A stretch of DNA of 64,000 bases, from assembly GCF_002797445.1 (NCBI RefSeq), contig NZ_PGEP01000001.1:3162501-3226500 (forward strand), in the 5' to 3' direction. Every line of letters starts with the position of its first letter. The first letter of the stretch is position 1. The notes below the pieces were generated by a model. It did no database searches. It worked only from the letters and a program-made list of their open reading frames with translations, and was not told where the DNA came from. Source of the stretch: Acidovorax sp. 69. Lineage in GTDB: Bacteria > Pseudomonadota > Gammaproteobacteria > Burkholderiales > Burkholderiaceae_C. Both the position numbers and the translations under genes were made by a program. This document shows positions 29,263-37,564 of the stretch, one piece after another.

Positions 29263-31005
29263 TCATGCCTGCCCATGAAGCGGCGCAGGTGCCGTGCTCC
29301 GCGCATCGCGCGCCTGGGTTCTCTCCAACACATGGCGTGATATAGACTGGGCCAGCGCCTCGTCGGCAAGAAACGCCACGGTGCTGCTGCACTCTTGCAC
29401 CAGCCTGCGGGCTTCATCCTCGCTGTGGCTTCGCACCACGGTCTCAATGGCGGGGTTCAGCGTCAGCGCAGTGCCAATGATCTGTCGCACATTGAGGGTA
29501 TCGGGGGTGGCAATCACCAGCATGGCGGCACGGGCGATGTGCGCCTGGATCAACACGGCGGGGTCCACCGCATCCCCAAACACGGCCGCAATGCCATCGG
29601 CCCGCAACGACTCCACCAGCTCCCGGTTCTGCTCGGCCACCACAAAAGGGATGTCATTGGCTGAAAGAACATGGGCCACACGGCGACCCACCCGGCCATA
29701 GCCGACCAAGACCACCTGACGGGCCAGATACCGCGAATCCGTGCTCATCGGCAGCTCTGCCAGCGGGTCATCCCGCTGCTCCAAACGTCGCGCCAACGCA
29801 GAGCGGGCACGCAGCCAGTCCTGGAGCGGTGCAATGGCATGAAAAAGCAAGGGATTGAGCGCCATCGAAATCAGCGCACCAGCCAACACCAGGCTACCCC
29901 CCTCGGGCGGCAAGAGCCCCAAAGACGAGCCCAGGGCCACGAGGATGAAAGAAAACTCACCAATCTGCGCAAGACTTGCCGACACCGTGAGCGCTGTGTT
30001 GAGCGGATAACGAAATGCCAGTACCAGCGCGGCGGCTGCCAGCGTCTTGCCGACCATGATGATCGCGACCACCGCCAGCACTTGCAAAGGCCTTTCCCAC
30101 AGCACGGCAGGATTGAAAAGCATGCCCACGGAAACAAAAAACAGCACGGCAAATGCATCACGCAACGGCAGCGATTCGTGCGCTGCACGGTGGCTGAACT
30201 CCGATTCACGCATTACCATGCCCGCAAAAAAAGCCCCCAATGCGAACGACACACCGAACAAGGCAGCCGATCCGAAAGCGATACCTACGGCAGCGGCAAC
30301 CACGCACAACGTGAACAACTCACGCGAGCCGGTACGCGCCACCTGCCATAGCACCCAGGGAAACAAGCGGCGCCCCACCACCAGCATCAGGGCTACAAAA
30401 CCACCCACCTGAAGCAGCGTCCATCCCAGAGTGCGCCATACCTGCGCTGCATCCGGCTGATGCACACCAGCGCCGCCCCCCAGCCACCCAGCCAGCGGGG
30501 GCAAGAGCACCAACACCAGCACCATGGCCAGATCCTCCACCACCAGCCAACCCACCGCAATGCGACCCGTGTAGCTGTCCAGAATGCCCAGCGTTTCCAG
30601 CGCTCGCAGCAACACCACCGTGCTGGCCACAGACAACGAGAGCCCAAACACCAGAGCCCCACCCAGGCTCCACCCCCACCAGGTGGCCAGCGCCATGCCA
30701 AGCGCCGTGGCCACCATCATTTGCACCACCGCCCCGGGGACGGCAATCTTGCGCACTGCCAGCAAATCACCAAAAGAGAAATGCAAGCCCACCCCAAACA
30801 TCAGCAACATCACCCCGATCTCGGCCAGTTGACTGGCCATGGCTGCGTCCGCAACAAATCCCGGCGTAAACGGCCCAATGACCACGCCCGCCAAAAGGTA
30901 TCCCACCAGCGCAGGCAGGCGCAGACGTGTCGCCAGGAATCCTAGCGCCAACGCCAGCCCGAGGGCTGCAGCAACGGTGTGGATAAGAGTGACGCTGTGC
31001 GGCAT
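29263..31005 (-). CDS. Kef/YbaL-type monovalent cation:proton antiporter
   Basis: A 580-residue CPA2 antiporter with about 12 membrane segments (residues 1-390) and a C-terminal RCK/TrkA-N domain. The membrane part shows LRLPALVGYLLAGVVIGP, MLLMFGVGLHFSFGDLL, GWLVVEDLAMVLVLVLLPPL (the ED of the transport site) and VSFALGAFFAGMVMRESEFS. The regulatory part has the NAD-binding motif VVLVGYGRVGRRVAHVLSAN. The domain order matches KefB/KefC/YbaL; a glutathione-gated role is not proven, as no KefG/KefF gene adjoins it. The start at 31005 (MPHSVTLIHTVAAALG) is chosen over an upstream in-frame ATG at 31077 lacking hydrophobic features. Confidence 0.9.
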   Translation of the reverse strand: MPHSVTLIHTVAAALGLALALGFLATRLRLPALVGYLLAGVVIGPFTPGFVADAAMASQLAEIGVMLLMFGVGLHFSFGDLLAVRKIAVPGAVVQMMVATALGMALATWWGWSLGGALVFGLSLSVASTVVLLRALETLGILDSYTGRIAVGWLVVEDLAMVLVLVLLPPLAGWLGGGAGVHQPDAAQVWRTLGWTLLQVGGFVALMLVVGRRLFPWVLWQVARTGSRELFTLCVVAAAVGIAFGSAALFGVSFALGAFFAGMVMRESEFSHRAAHESLPLRDAFAVLFFVSVGMLFNPAVLWERPLQVLAVVAIIMVGKTLAAAALVLAFRYPLNTALTVSASLAQIGEFSFILVALGSSLGLLPPEGGSLVLAGALISMALNPLLFHAIAPLQDWLRARSALARRLEQRDDPLAELPMSTDSRYLARQVVLVGYGRVGRRVAHVLSANDIPFVVAEQNRELVESLRADGIAAVFGDAVDPAVLIQAHIARAAMLVIATPDTLNVRQIIGTALTLNPAIETVVRSHSEDEARRLVQECSSTVAFLADEALAQSISRHVLERTQARDARSTAPAPLHGQA

Positions 31006-31201
31006 AAAAAAGTGGCTGATTGGGACGGCGCCGTGTGCGCCTGCACACAACCTCGTTATAACCGCATCCCTGCCCACACCGCGAAATCAGAGAGGCCGCC
31101 CGCAGAATTGGGGTGGCCATGGCGGGTATGATTCAACCCCTGCGACAAAGCAGTGGCGGAGTACTTCACACAGCAAGTACGCGTCACTGCTGAAAGCTTT
31201 T

Positions 31202-31278
31202 CTGCCCGTAGCTCAACTGGATAGAGCAATAGCCTTCTAAGCTATAGGTCGGGGGTTCGAGTCCCTCCGGGCAGGCCA
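31202..31278 (+). tRNA. tRNA-Arg (TCT anticodon)
   Basis: Acceptor CTGCCCG pairs with CGGGCAG, D arm GCTC/GAGC, anticodon arm ATAGC-CTTCTAA-GCTAT with anticodon TCT, T arm GGGGG-TTCGAGT-CCCTC, discriminator G, and an encoded CCA at 31276-31278. Decodes AGA/AGG. Confidence 0.96.
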
Positions 31279-31312
31279 AAACAGACCTCCACACAGCCTC
31301 ACAACCTCTCAG

Positions 31313-31347
31313 AACCCGCACGTTTCCTAGCGTTGCGGGTTTTTTGT
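31313..31347 (+). terminator. Rho-independent terminator after tRNA-Arg
   Basis: Stem AACCCGCA (31313-31320) with TGCGGGTT (31334-31341), followed by a T-run. Confidence 0.85.
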
Positions 31348-31925
31348 TGTCTCAGACCATTTCACTGCGTACCATGACATACCAACAAAAAGTTGGTACT
31401 TCTGCCGGTATCTCTGCATACCAACTCAGCAGATATCAACAACAGGGGTAACCTCGAAAAGCGCACTGCCATCCACACCCTGGACGACCTTTGGCGGAGA
31501 GTTGGCAACCTTGCCAAACATTGGCCGTGCTGAGGCTGTGCTGGCCGCCAAGACCGCCGCAGGACGCCGCGACCGCCTTAACGTGACGCAGGCCGCGCAG
31601 CTTTCAGCAATCACCCGGCACGCCCCAAAGACCGCAACCGTGCAGGCCAACACAGACCACGAACGCTGCATTGACCGCACCGAGGCCCACGACCTGCACG
31701 TTTGGAGCGACTGAGCCTAAGGACACCATCATGACCATCAAAACATGCACGATGTGGACGCAGCAAACGCAACAAAAGCACAATAGGACGTAACGCGAAA
31801 TTGCTCGCGTGCGTGAAGTCATATTCTCGATTGGTATCCAAACGGTATCCACTCAAAGCACGTTTGCGCAAGGCTACGCCGCGCGAATTGAGCGAACAGT
31901 ACGCGCGCGTGTGAACATCTATCCC

Positions 31926-32141
31926 ATGACCCCCAAGACCATCAAGCCACACACCCGCCTGGAGCACATCGAAGTGGACACCCCGGATGGCCCGGTGCGG
32001 CTGCTCGTGAAGCGGCACTACGACGCCAGTAACATCAGTGGGAGCGTTTATGGTCTGGACTGGTGGCGCACACCTGAAACGCCGAAGATGGGACGCGTGC
32101 GACGGGTGCTGAATGCCCTGCTACGACCTGATAAAACCTGA
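31926..32141 (+). CDS. hypothetical protein
   Basis: A 71-residue frame beginning MTPKTIKPHTRLEHIEVDTP and containing VRLLVKRHYDASNISGSVYG and LDWWRTPETPKMGR. No known domain, signal peptide or membrane segment is visible. Composition is protein-like, in contrast to neighbouring frames, but I cannot identify a ribosome-binding site with certainty. A longer reading from 31809 is possible. It sits in the gene-poor stretch beside tRNA-Arg, so it may be accessory DNA. Confidence 0.4.
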   Translation: MTPKTIKPHTRLEHIEVDTPDGPVRLLVKRHYDASNISGSVYGLDWWRTPETPKMGRVRRVLNALLRPDKT

Positions 32142-32288
32142 CTTTGCCAGCCGTGCATGCAGGCCAGCCCTGTTATCAAAAGTCATGGTTGCAGCCCATG
32201 GCAAATCACATTCAACACCCGCTTGAGCTACAGCCCGTTTAGGCAGTGCATCACCGTGACGCCATCCAATCCAATTGACGACCCCGAC

Positions 32289-32591
32289 ATGAAAGCTATT
32301 CGGGAGATGCTGGAGGCACTTACAAACGAGGAACTTGACACCTTCCTAAGCCTGCGCATCTCGTTTAAACCAGAATGTCCGCGCGAAACGCCGACGCGAC
32401 TACGCGCTCAGACAGAACCTGGCGCAGGAGATTCTGGAACGCAGGCGATTGACCCCAGCAGCGCCAGCGGGAAGCGCGAAGCAGCATCACCACCCACCAG
32501 CCCCAGGCAACTGCCGAAGCCGCTGGTACGAAAAGAAGCGGTACGCAGTACGGTGCGCGCGGAATCGACCGCGCAACTGCTGCTGCGGTAG
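32289..32591 (+). CDS. doubtful hypothetical protein
   Basis: The frame from ATG 32289 gives MKAIREMLEALTNEELDTFL, a credible helical start, but after about 35 residues it becomes Pro/Ser/Thr-rich. In an alternative frame the same DNA reads RAKRRRDYALRQNLAQEILE, which looks more protein-like, so a frameshift near 32370 is possible. I do not recognise a family. Confidence 0.25.
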   Translation: MKAIREMLEALTNEELDTFLSLRISFKPECPRETPTRLRAQTEPGAGDSGTQAIDPSSASGKREAASPPTSPRQLPKPLVRKEAVRSTVRAESTAQLLLR

Positions 32592-32962
32592 AGGCGGCAC
32601 TCCTGCATACCCTTCCCCATGGCCTGCATGGTGGGGGATGGCATGCATCTGAACCTGAAAAACCTGAATTTTCGGAGCAGTACGCCCGCGCGCGCGCGAG
32701 GAAAGCGCTCTACGGTGCGGGCGGTGGGTATATCTGCGTTTTCACGCAGATGGCCGCCGAACCCTTGTGAAAACCTTATGGAAACCTTGCTGTTTTGTTT
32801 TACGCGGAAACAAACTGATGCCCAGCGACTCGCCGGAGTTGATAGCTTGGCGCACATGGCTGCCAAACCCAGACACCAAGCCTTTGCGGACTGGCGATGT
32901 GTGGCTACAAAGTGCAAACCACCGTACCGCTGGCTACACAGCGGCTACACGGTGCAGAAAAC

Positions 32963-32999
32963 AAAAAACCCCGCTATTTTTTGGATAGCAGGGTTTTTT
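32963..32999 (-). terminator. Rho-independent terminator after tRNA-His
   Basis: On the minus strand: AAAAAACCCTGCTAT, loop, ATAGCGGGGTTTTTT. The stem ends in T-runs on both strands, so it may work in both directions; it lies 9 bases beyond the tRNA-His CCA end. Confidence 0.85.
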
Positions 33000-33007
33000 A
33001 CTGTACT

Positions 33008-33083
33008 TGGGGTGGCTGATGGGGCTCGAACCCACGACAACAGGAATCACAATCCTGGACTCTACCAACTGAGCTACAGCCAC
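33008..33083 (-). tRNA. tRNA-His (GTG anticodon)
   Basis: Acceptor GTGGCTG pairs with CAGCCAC, discriminator C as expected for tRNA-His, encoded CCA at the 3' end (33008-33010 on the complement), anticodon loop TTGTGAT with GTG. The base before the acceptor is G, so the G(-1) may be encoded. Confidence 0.96.
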
Positions 33084-33131
33084 CGTAGCTTTGTATTATA
33101 GCCTGGGTTTTCAGCCCAAAAGCCAATTCAA

Positions 33132-35059
33132 CTAATTTTCTAAAATGCCCTGCGCTACAGCCTCGGGGCGAGGCGTCTTGATCTGCACTTTGAAGCGCTG
33201 TTTGAGCAATTCGTAGTAAGCCATGCCTTCGGCGGTCGTCAACCACTGCACGTACTGCTGACGCTCCTGCTGCGCGCGCTGCGCATCCGGCGTCTGGCGG
33301 GGCACCACGCGATTAACCTTGACCACCATGTAGCCCGTCGCCCCCAAGTCCACGCCAGTCCAACCTGGCAGGGCATCCGCAGGAGCGCGCAAGGCAGCGT
33401 CGATCACAGGGCGCGGCAGGTTCTGATTCTGCTCGCGCGACACCTCCGTCGCAGCAGCGAGGCCCGTAGCAGCAGCGGGGGTTGCCCTCCAGGTAGCTAG
33501 CTTCGCTTCACCCTCCTTGCGTGCCAGTTCTGCCGATTTTTCAGCCACGTAGAGCGCTCGTACACGGACACGCACTTCTTCCAACGGCAAGGTGCGTGCA
33601 GGGGTGTAGGTCGTCACGCGGCCTGCGGCCATCTGGCTGGGGCCCACTTCGACAGCCTCTGTATTGCGCTTGTTCTGTACCGAATCCGAAGCGAACAGTG
33701 CTTCCAGGAACTTGGCACTTGCCAAAGGCCCTTTGGCACCAGGCACCGGCGTGCGGGTCACGCCCGCAGCCGTCTGCACCTTGAGCTTGAGCTTCTCAGC
33801 CACCGGCTGCAGGCTGTCTGCCTGCTCATACACGCCATTGGTGAAGGACTCCGCCACTTCGGCAAATTTTCGCTGGGCCTGCTGCTGCTTCAACTCGGCT
33901 TCCATCGAAGGACGCAGCTCCTCAAACGTGGGCTGGCGAGGCGTCTTGATGTCGGTCAGTTGGATGATGTGATAACCGAAGTCGGTTTCCACTACATCGC
34001 TGATCTCGCCCTTCTTCAGAGCGAACGCCGTCTCTTCAAAGGGCTTGACCATGGCACCACGGGCGAAGAAGTTGAGATCCCCCCCGCCACCGCAGAGCCC
34101 TTGTCGTCAGAAGACTTCTTGGCCACGTCAGCAAAGCTCGCAGGCGCCTTGCGTACCTGAGCCAGCAGTTCGACAGCCCGGGCCTTGGCCTTCTCACGGT
34201 CCGCAGCCGGAGCGTCCTTGGCTGCATTGATGAGGATGTGACTCGCGCGGCGCTCTTCCTTGGCTGTCATCCGTGCCACGTTTTCCTTGTAGTACGTGCG
34301 CAGATCATCGTCGCTCAGGGTGATGGCAGCACGCACGCTATCGATGTCGAGAACCACGTACTCCACAACCGCTTGCTCCATTTGCTGGAACTGCGCGGGG
34401 TGTGCCTTGTAATAGGTTTCCAGATCCACATCCGTGGGCGTGACCTTGCTTGCAAAGTCAGTGGCGTTAAAGCGTGCTACCTGGATTTCACGCCGTTCGT
34501 ACAGGGCATCCAGAGCGAGTTTGACCTGCGCATCCGTGCCAAAGGCCGAACTCATCACACCACCCATCACTTGATTCACAGAGATATCGCGGCGCACATT
34601 GGCCTCAAAACCAGCGGGCGTCAGACCTTGACTAGCCACCAAGGCCCGATAGGCTTCTGCATCCAGCGTTCCGTCTGCACGCTTGAGCCCTGCAATGGCG
34701 GGGATTTCTTGCAGGCTGCGTGCCAAGCGCGAATCACTGGTGGCGAGGTGCATCTTTTGCGCTGCAGCGGCCAGCACACGATCACGCACCAGACGCTCAA
34801 GCGTGGCATAACGCGCGCTGGGTGTATCCAGCAATTTAGGATCGACCGTGGGAGACTGCGCGCGAATACGGTCCGTCTCCATGCGGTGCGCATTGTCCCA
34901 GTCTGTCTGCTTGATGTTGTTGCCATCAACACGCGCAACCACCGGGCTCTTTTCAGAGAAGTAGTTGCTGTCAATGCCTACCAGTACAAACGAAGGAATG
35001 ATCAGCAAGAACAAGAAGATCATCACGATCTTGGAGTGCTTGCGGATGGATTCAAACAT
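33132..35059 (-). pseudogene. ppiD: PpiD-type periplasmic peptidyl-prolyl isomerase, frameshifted at a G-tract
   Basis: Two overlapping frames together give one PpiD/SurA-N-type chaperone of about 642 residues. The 5' part (35059 to about 34085) has the single N-terminal anchor KIVMIFLFLLIIPSFVLVGI, then VVARVDGNNIKQTDWDNA and the start of a parvulin domain ([28 protein letters not shown]). The 3' part resumes in another frame with [20 protein letters not shown] and [19 protein letters not shown], completing the parvulin fold. The break is at seven consecutive G (plus-strand C 34079-34085); one extra G would restore the frame. It is either a sequencing error, a real mutation or phase variation. 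Role when intact: folding of outer-membrane proteins near SecYEG. Confidence 0.88.
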
Positions 35060-35118
35060 GGTCGATCTTTCAGGGGCAAAAAACAAAAGGCGAACTTGCG
35101 TTCGCCTTTGTTCGGTGA

Positions 35119-35194
35119 TGGTGGGTCCTGACGGTCTCGAACCGCCGACCTACTCCGTGTAAAGGAGCCGCTCTACCAACTGAGCTAAGGACCC
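35119..35194 (-). tRNA. tRNA-Val (TAC anticodon)
   Basis: Acceptor GGGTCCT pairs with AGGACCC, anticodon arm CTCCT-TTACAC with anticodon TAC, T arm with TTCGAGA loop, discriminator A and encoded CCA. It lies between hupB and ppiD on the same strand. Confidence 0.96.
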
Positions 35195-35210
35195 CACCTA
35201 AACTTGATCC

Positions 35211-35483
35211 TCAGTTCAAGGCATCTTTCAATGCCTTGCCAGGACGGAACTTCGGAACTTTAGCAGCTTTGATTTTAATCGTATCGCCGGTACGGGGATT
35301 ACGGCCAGTACGAGCAGCACGCTTGCCTACAGCGAAAGTACCAAAACCGACGAGCGACACCGTGCCGCCCTTCTTGAGAGTCTTCTTCACAGCCTCGATC
35401 GTGGATTCCAGAGCACGCGCAGCAGCGGCCTTGGAGATGTCGGCGTTGGTAGCGATGTGCTCGATCAGTTCGGTTTTGTTCAC
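35211..35483 (-). CDS. hupB: DNA-binding protein HU, beta-type
   Basis: A 90-residue nucleoid protein beginning [20 protein letters not shown] and containing the dimer core [20 protein letters not shown] and the DNA-binding arm with [17 protein letters not shown], ending [15 protein letters not shown]. It has the invariant Pro at the arm tip and the typical length. HU bends and packs DNA. It precedes tRNA-Val and ppiD on the same strand, an arrangement similar to the classic hupB-ppiD order. The 300 bases upstream (35484-35784) hold no other gene and presumably its promoter. Confidence 0.97.
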   Translation of the reverse strand: MNKTELIEHIATNADISKAAAARALESTIEAVKKTLKKGGTVSLVGFGTFAVGKRAARTGRNPRTGDTIKIKAAKVPKFRPGKALKDALN

Positions 35484-35784
35484 AAGAAGCCTCTCGGAAA
35501 AGAGTTAATGGAATGTCTCGATGGTGTCTGGTCTTCACACGTCTGACAGCACAGCCAGAGGCTGGTGGAGAACAAACGGGGGAATGACTGGCATACACAG
35601 CAGTGGCTGCTGCATCAGATTAAAGCCATCGAGTTTCAGAGTGTCAATACAACACGCTGTTTTGAGACAGCGTTGCGGTGAATTCTAGTCGCATTTCACG
35701 CTGCGACAGGGCTTGCAGGCGGGTTTTGTCTCAAACACGCCGTATGGGCAGCATTCCGTATTGACACCCTAATTCCAGCAACAC

Positions 35785-36879
35785 TCAAACAGCCCAAAGT
35801 GCCTCTGCGACCGCCTTGCCGACATCCTGCGTACTGGATGTGCCTCCCAGGTCGGGGGTGCGCGCGCCCCCGCTTTTCGGATCAAGAACGGACTCGATGG
35901 CAGCCAGCACGGCGTCGTGCGCGGCGCGGTAGCCCAAGAAGTCAAGCATCATCGCGCCGCACCAGATCTGGCCAATGGGATTGGCGATGCCCTGCCCTGC
36001 GATGTCCGGCGCGGAGCCATGCACGGGCTCGAACAACGAGGGCATGGTTCTTGTGGGATTCAGGTTGGCACTGGGCGCAATACCGATGGTGCCGGTGCAG
36101 GCCGGCCCCAGGTCGCTGAGGATGTCGCCAAACAGATTGCTGGCCACCACCACGTCAAAGAAGTCAGGGCGCTGCACAAAGTGGGCCGTGAGAATGTCGA
36201 TGTGAAACTTGTCCACCTTCACATCGGGATACGACTTGGCCATCTCGGCCACGCGCTCATCCCAGTAAGGCATGGTGATGGCGATGCCGTTGGACTTGGT
36301 GGCGCTGGTCAGGTGCTTCTTGGGGCGCGACTGGGCAAGTTCAAAGGCGAACTTGAGCACGCGATCGACCCCATGGCGCGACATCACCGTCTCCTGCATC
36401 ACGATCTCGCGCGGTGTGCCTTCGTACATGCGGCCACCGATGCTGGAGTATTCGCCTTCGGTGTTTTCGCGCACGATGAGCATGTCGATCTCACCAGGCA
36501 GCCGGGGCGATCCGTCGCGCCGCACCACGGGAGCAATCACGCCGGGCATGAGGCGTGCGGGACGCAGGTTGATGTACTGGTCGAACTCGCGGCGAAAAAG
36601 CAGCAACGAACCCCAAAGTGAGACGTGGTCCGCAATCTTTTCGGGCCAGCCCACGGCACCGAAGTAAATGGCTTCGTGACCGCCGATCTGCTCCTTCCAG
36701 TTGTCGGGCAGCATCTTGCCGTGCTTCTCGTAGTAGTCCCAGCTCGAAAAGTCGAAATGATCGAAGTGCAGGTCGATGCCAAACTTGCGCGCTGCCACGT
36801 CCAGAACGCGCAGCCCCTCGGGCATGACTTCTTTGCCAATGCCGTCACCGGCAACGACTGCAATGCGATGCTTCGCCAT
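35785..36879 (-). CDS. tartrate dehydrogenase/decarboxylase or D-malate dehydrogenase
   Basis: A 364-residue NAD-dependent beta-hydroxyacid oxidative decarboxylase of the isocitrate/isopropylmalate dehydrogenase family. It starts MAKHRIAVVAGDGIGKEVMP and shows LLLFRREFDQYINLRPARL (substrate-binding Arg residues), VRENTEGEYSSIGGRMYEGT, HIDILTAHFVQRPDFFDVVV with metal-binding Asp, NLFGDILSDLGPA and FEPVHGSAPDIAGQGIANP. The ENTEGEYSSIGGR form and length favour tartrate/D-malate dehydrogenases (TtuC/DmlA) over LeuB. No regulator is adjacent. Product would be glycerate from tartrate or pyruvate from D-malate. Confidence 0.88.
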   Translation of the reverse strand: MAKHRIAVVAGDGIGKEVMPEGLRVLDVAARKFGIDLHFDHFDFSSWDYYEKHGKMLPDNWKEQIGGHEAIYFGAVGWPEKIADHVSLWGSLLLFRREFDQYINLRPARLMPGVIAPVVRRDGSPRLPGEIDMLIVRENTEGEYSSIGGRMYEGTPREIVMQETVMSRHGVDRVLKFAFELAQSRPKKHLTSATKSNGIAITMPYWDERVAEMAKSYPDVKVDKFHIDILTAHFVQRPDFFDVVVASNLFGDILSDLGPACTGTIGIAPSANLNPTRTMPSLFEPVHGSAPDIAGQGIANPIGQIWCGAMMLDFLGYRAAHDAVLAAIESVLDPKSGGARTPDLGGTSSTQDVGKAVAEALWAV

Positions 36880-36891
36880 TCAAATGCTCCT

Positions 36892-36950
36892 GAAAATATA
36901 GCTAAAAGCGCTTATGGATAAGGCGCTGGCGGCACAAAAGGACTGAAATT
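36892..36950 (+). repeat. dispersed palindromic repeat, family A, copy 4
   Basis: AATATAGCTAAAAGCGCTTA, TGGAT, AAGGCGCTGGCGGC, then an AAAAG tract. Core 36907-36927. It fills the gap between pgsA and the tartrate dehydrogenase gene. Confidence 0.75.
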
Positions 36951-37515
36951 ATTTGACGCGGGCCCGAATTTCCGGGAGCGCCTTCTGCAGGTAATACACC
37001 ATCGACCAGACCGTGAGCACGGCCGATGCCCAGATGAGCCATGTACCCCACACTCCCGTGTCGATCGCTCCGAACAAGCGTCCGTCGTACAGCAGGAAAG
37101 GGATCGCCACCATCTGCACCGTGGTCTTGACCTTGCCGATCATGTGCACGGCCACACTCTTGCTGGCACCGATCTGTGCCATCCATTCACGCAGGGCGGA
37201 TATGGCGATCTCGCGACCGATGATGATCAAGGCCACAAACACGTCCGCCCTCTGCAGATGCACCAGTACCAAGAGCGATGCGCAGACCAGGAACTTGTCG
37301 GCCACCGGGTCCAGAAATGCGCCAAAGGACGAAGTCTGGTTCAGCTTGCGAGCGAGGTAGCCGTCCAGCCAATCCGTGGCGGCAAACACCACAAACATCA
37401 CGGTAGCGATCAGGTTGCGCGTGGCCGGGTCCATTGGTGCATAGAACACCCCCACGATCAAAGGTATCGCGACGATGCGCGTCCAGGTCATCAAGGTGGG
37501 GATAGTCCAGAACAT
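36949..37515 (-). CDS. pgsA: CDP-diacylglycerol-glycerol-3-phosphate 3-phosphatidyltransferase
   Basis: A 188-residue inner-membrane enzyme making phosphatidylglycerophosphate, the first step to phosphatidylglycerol and cardiolipin. The CDP-alcohol phosphotransferase signature D-x2-DG-x2-AR-x8-G-x3-D-x3-D is complete: DWLDGYLARK followed by SSFGAFLDPVADK. Four or five membrane segments are seen. The start at 37515 gives the family-typical MFWTIPTLMTWTRIVAIPL; an upstream in-frame ATG is not plausible because it would lie in the uvrC end region. It follows uvrC on the same strand after a 49-base gap, the usual gamma/beta-proteobacterial uvrC-pgsA pair. Confidence 0.95.
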   Translation of the reverse strand: MFWTIPTLMTWTRIVAIPLIVGVFYAPMDPATRNLIATVMFVVFAATDWLDGYLARKLNQTSSFGAFLDPVADKFLVCASLLVLVHLQRADVFVALIIIGREIAISALREWMAQIGASKSVAVHMIGKVKTTVQMVAIPFLLYDGRLFGAIDTGVWGTWLIWASAVLTVWSMVYYLQKALPEIRARVK

Positions 37516-37564
37516 GGCGGCAATTGTGTCACGCCACGGCGGTGGCGCTATCAACAAATAAGGC

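Larger units (their letters stand above)
31348..32962. other. gene-poor, lower-GC stretch between tRNA-Arg and tRNA-His
   Basis: About 1.6 kb with only short doubtful frames. An inverted repeat TACCAAC-AAAAA-GTTGGTA lies at 31380-31398 with a third TACCAAC at 31415-31421. At 32650-32690 one frame reads PEFSEQYARARARKAL, reminiscent of small-terminase proteins, and ends with a stop at 32768-32770 without a start. I read this as remnants of mobile DNA next to a tRNA; no integrase is recognisable. Confidence 0.45.

Noticed and set aside
32619..33101. A 160-residue frame running through tRNA-His
   Set aside because: It overlaps the terminator and the tRNA gene, and its C-terminal part is a translation of the tRNA complement.
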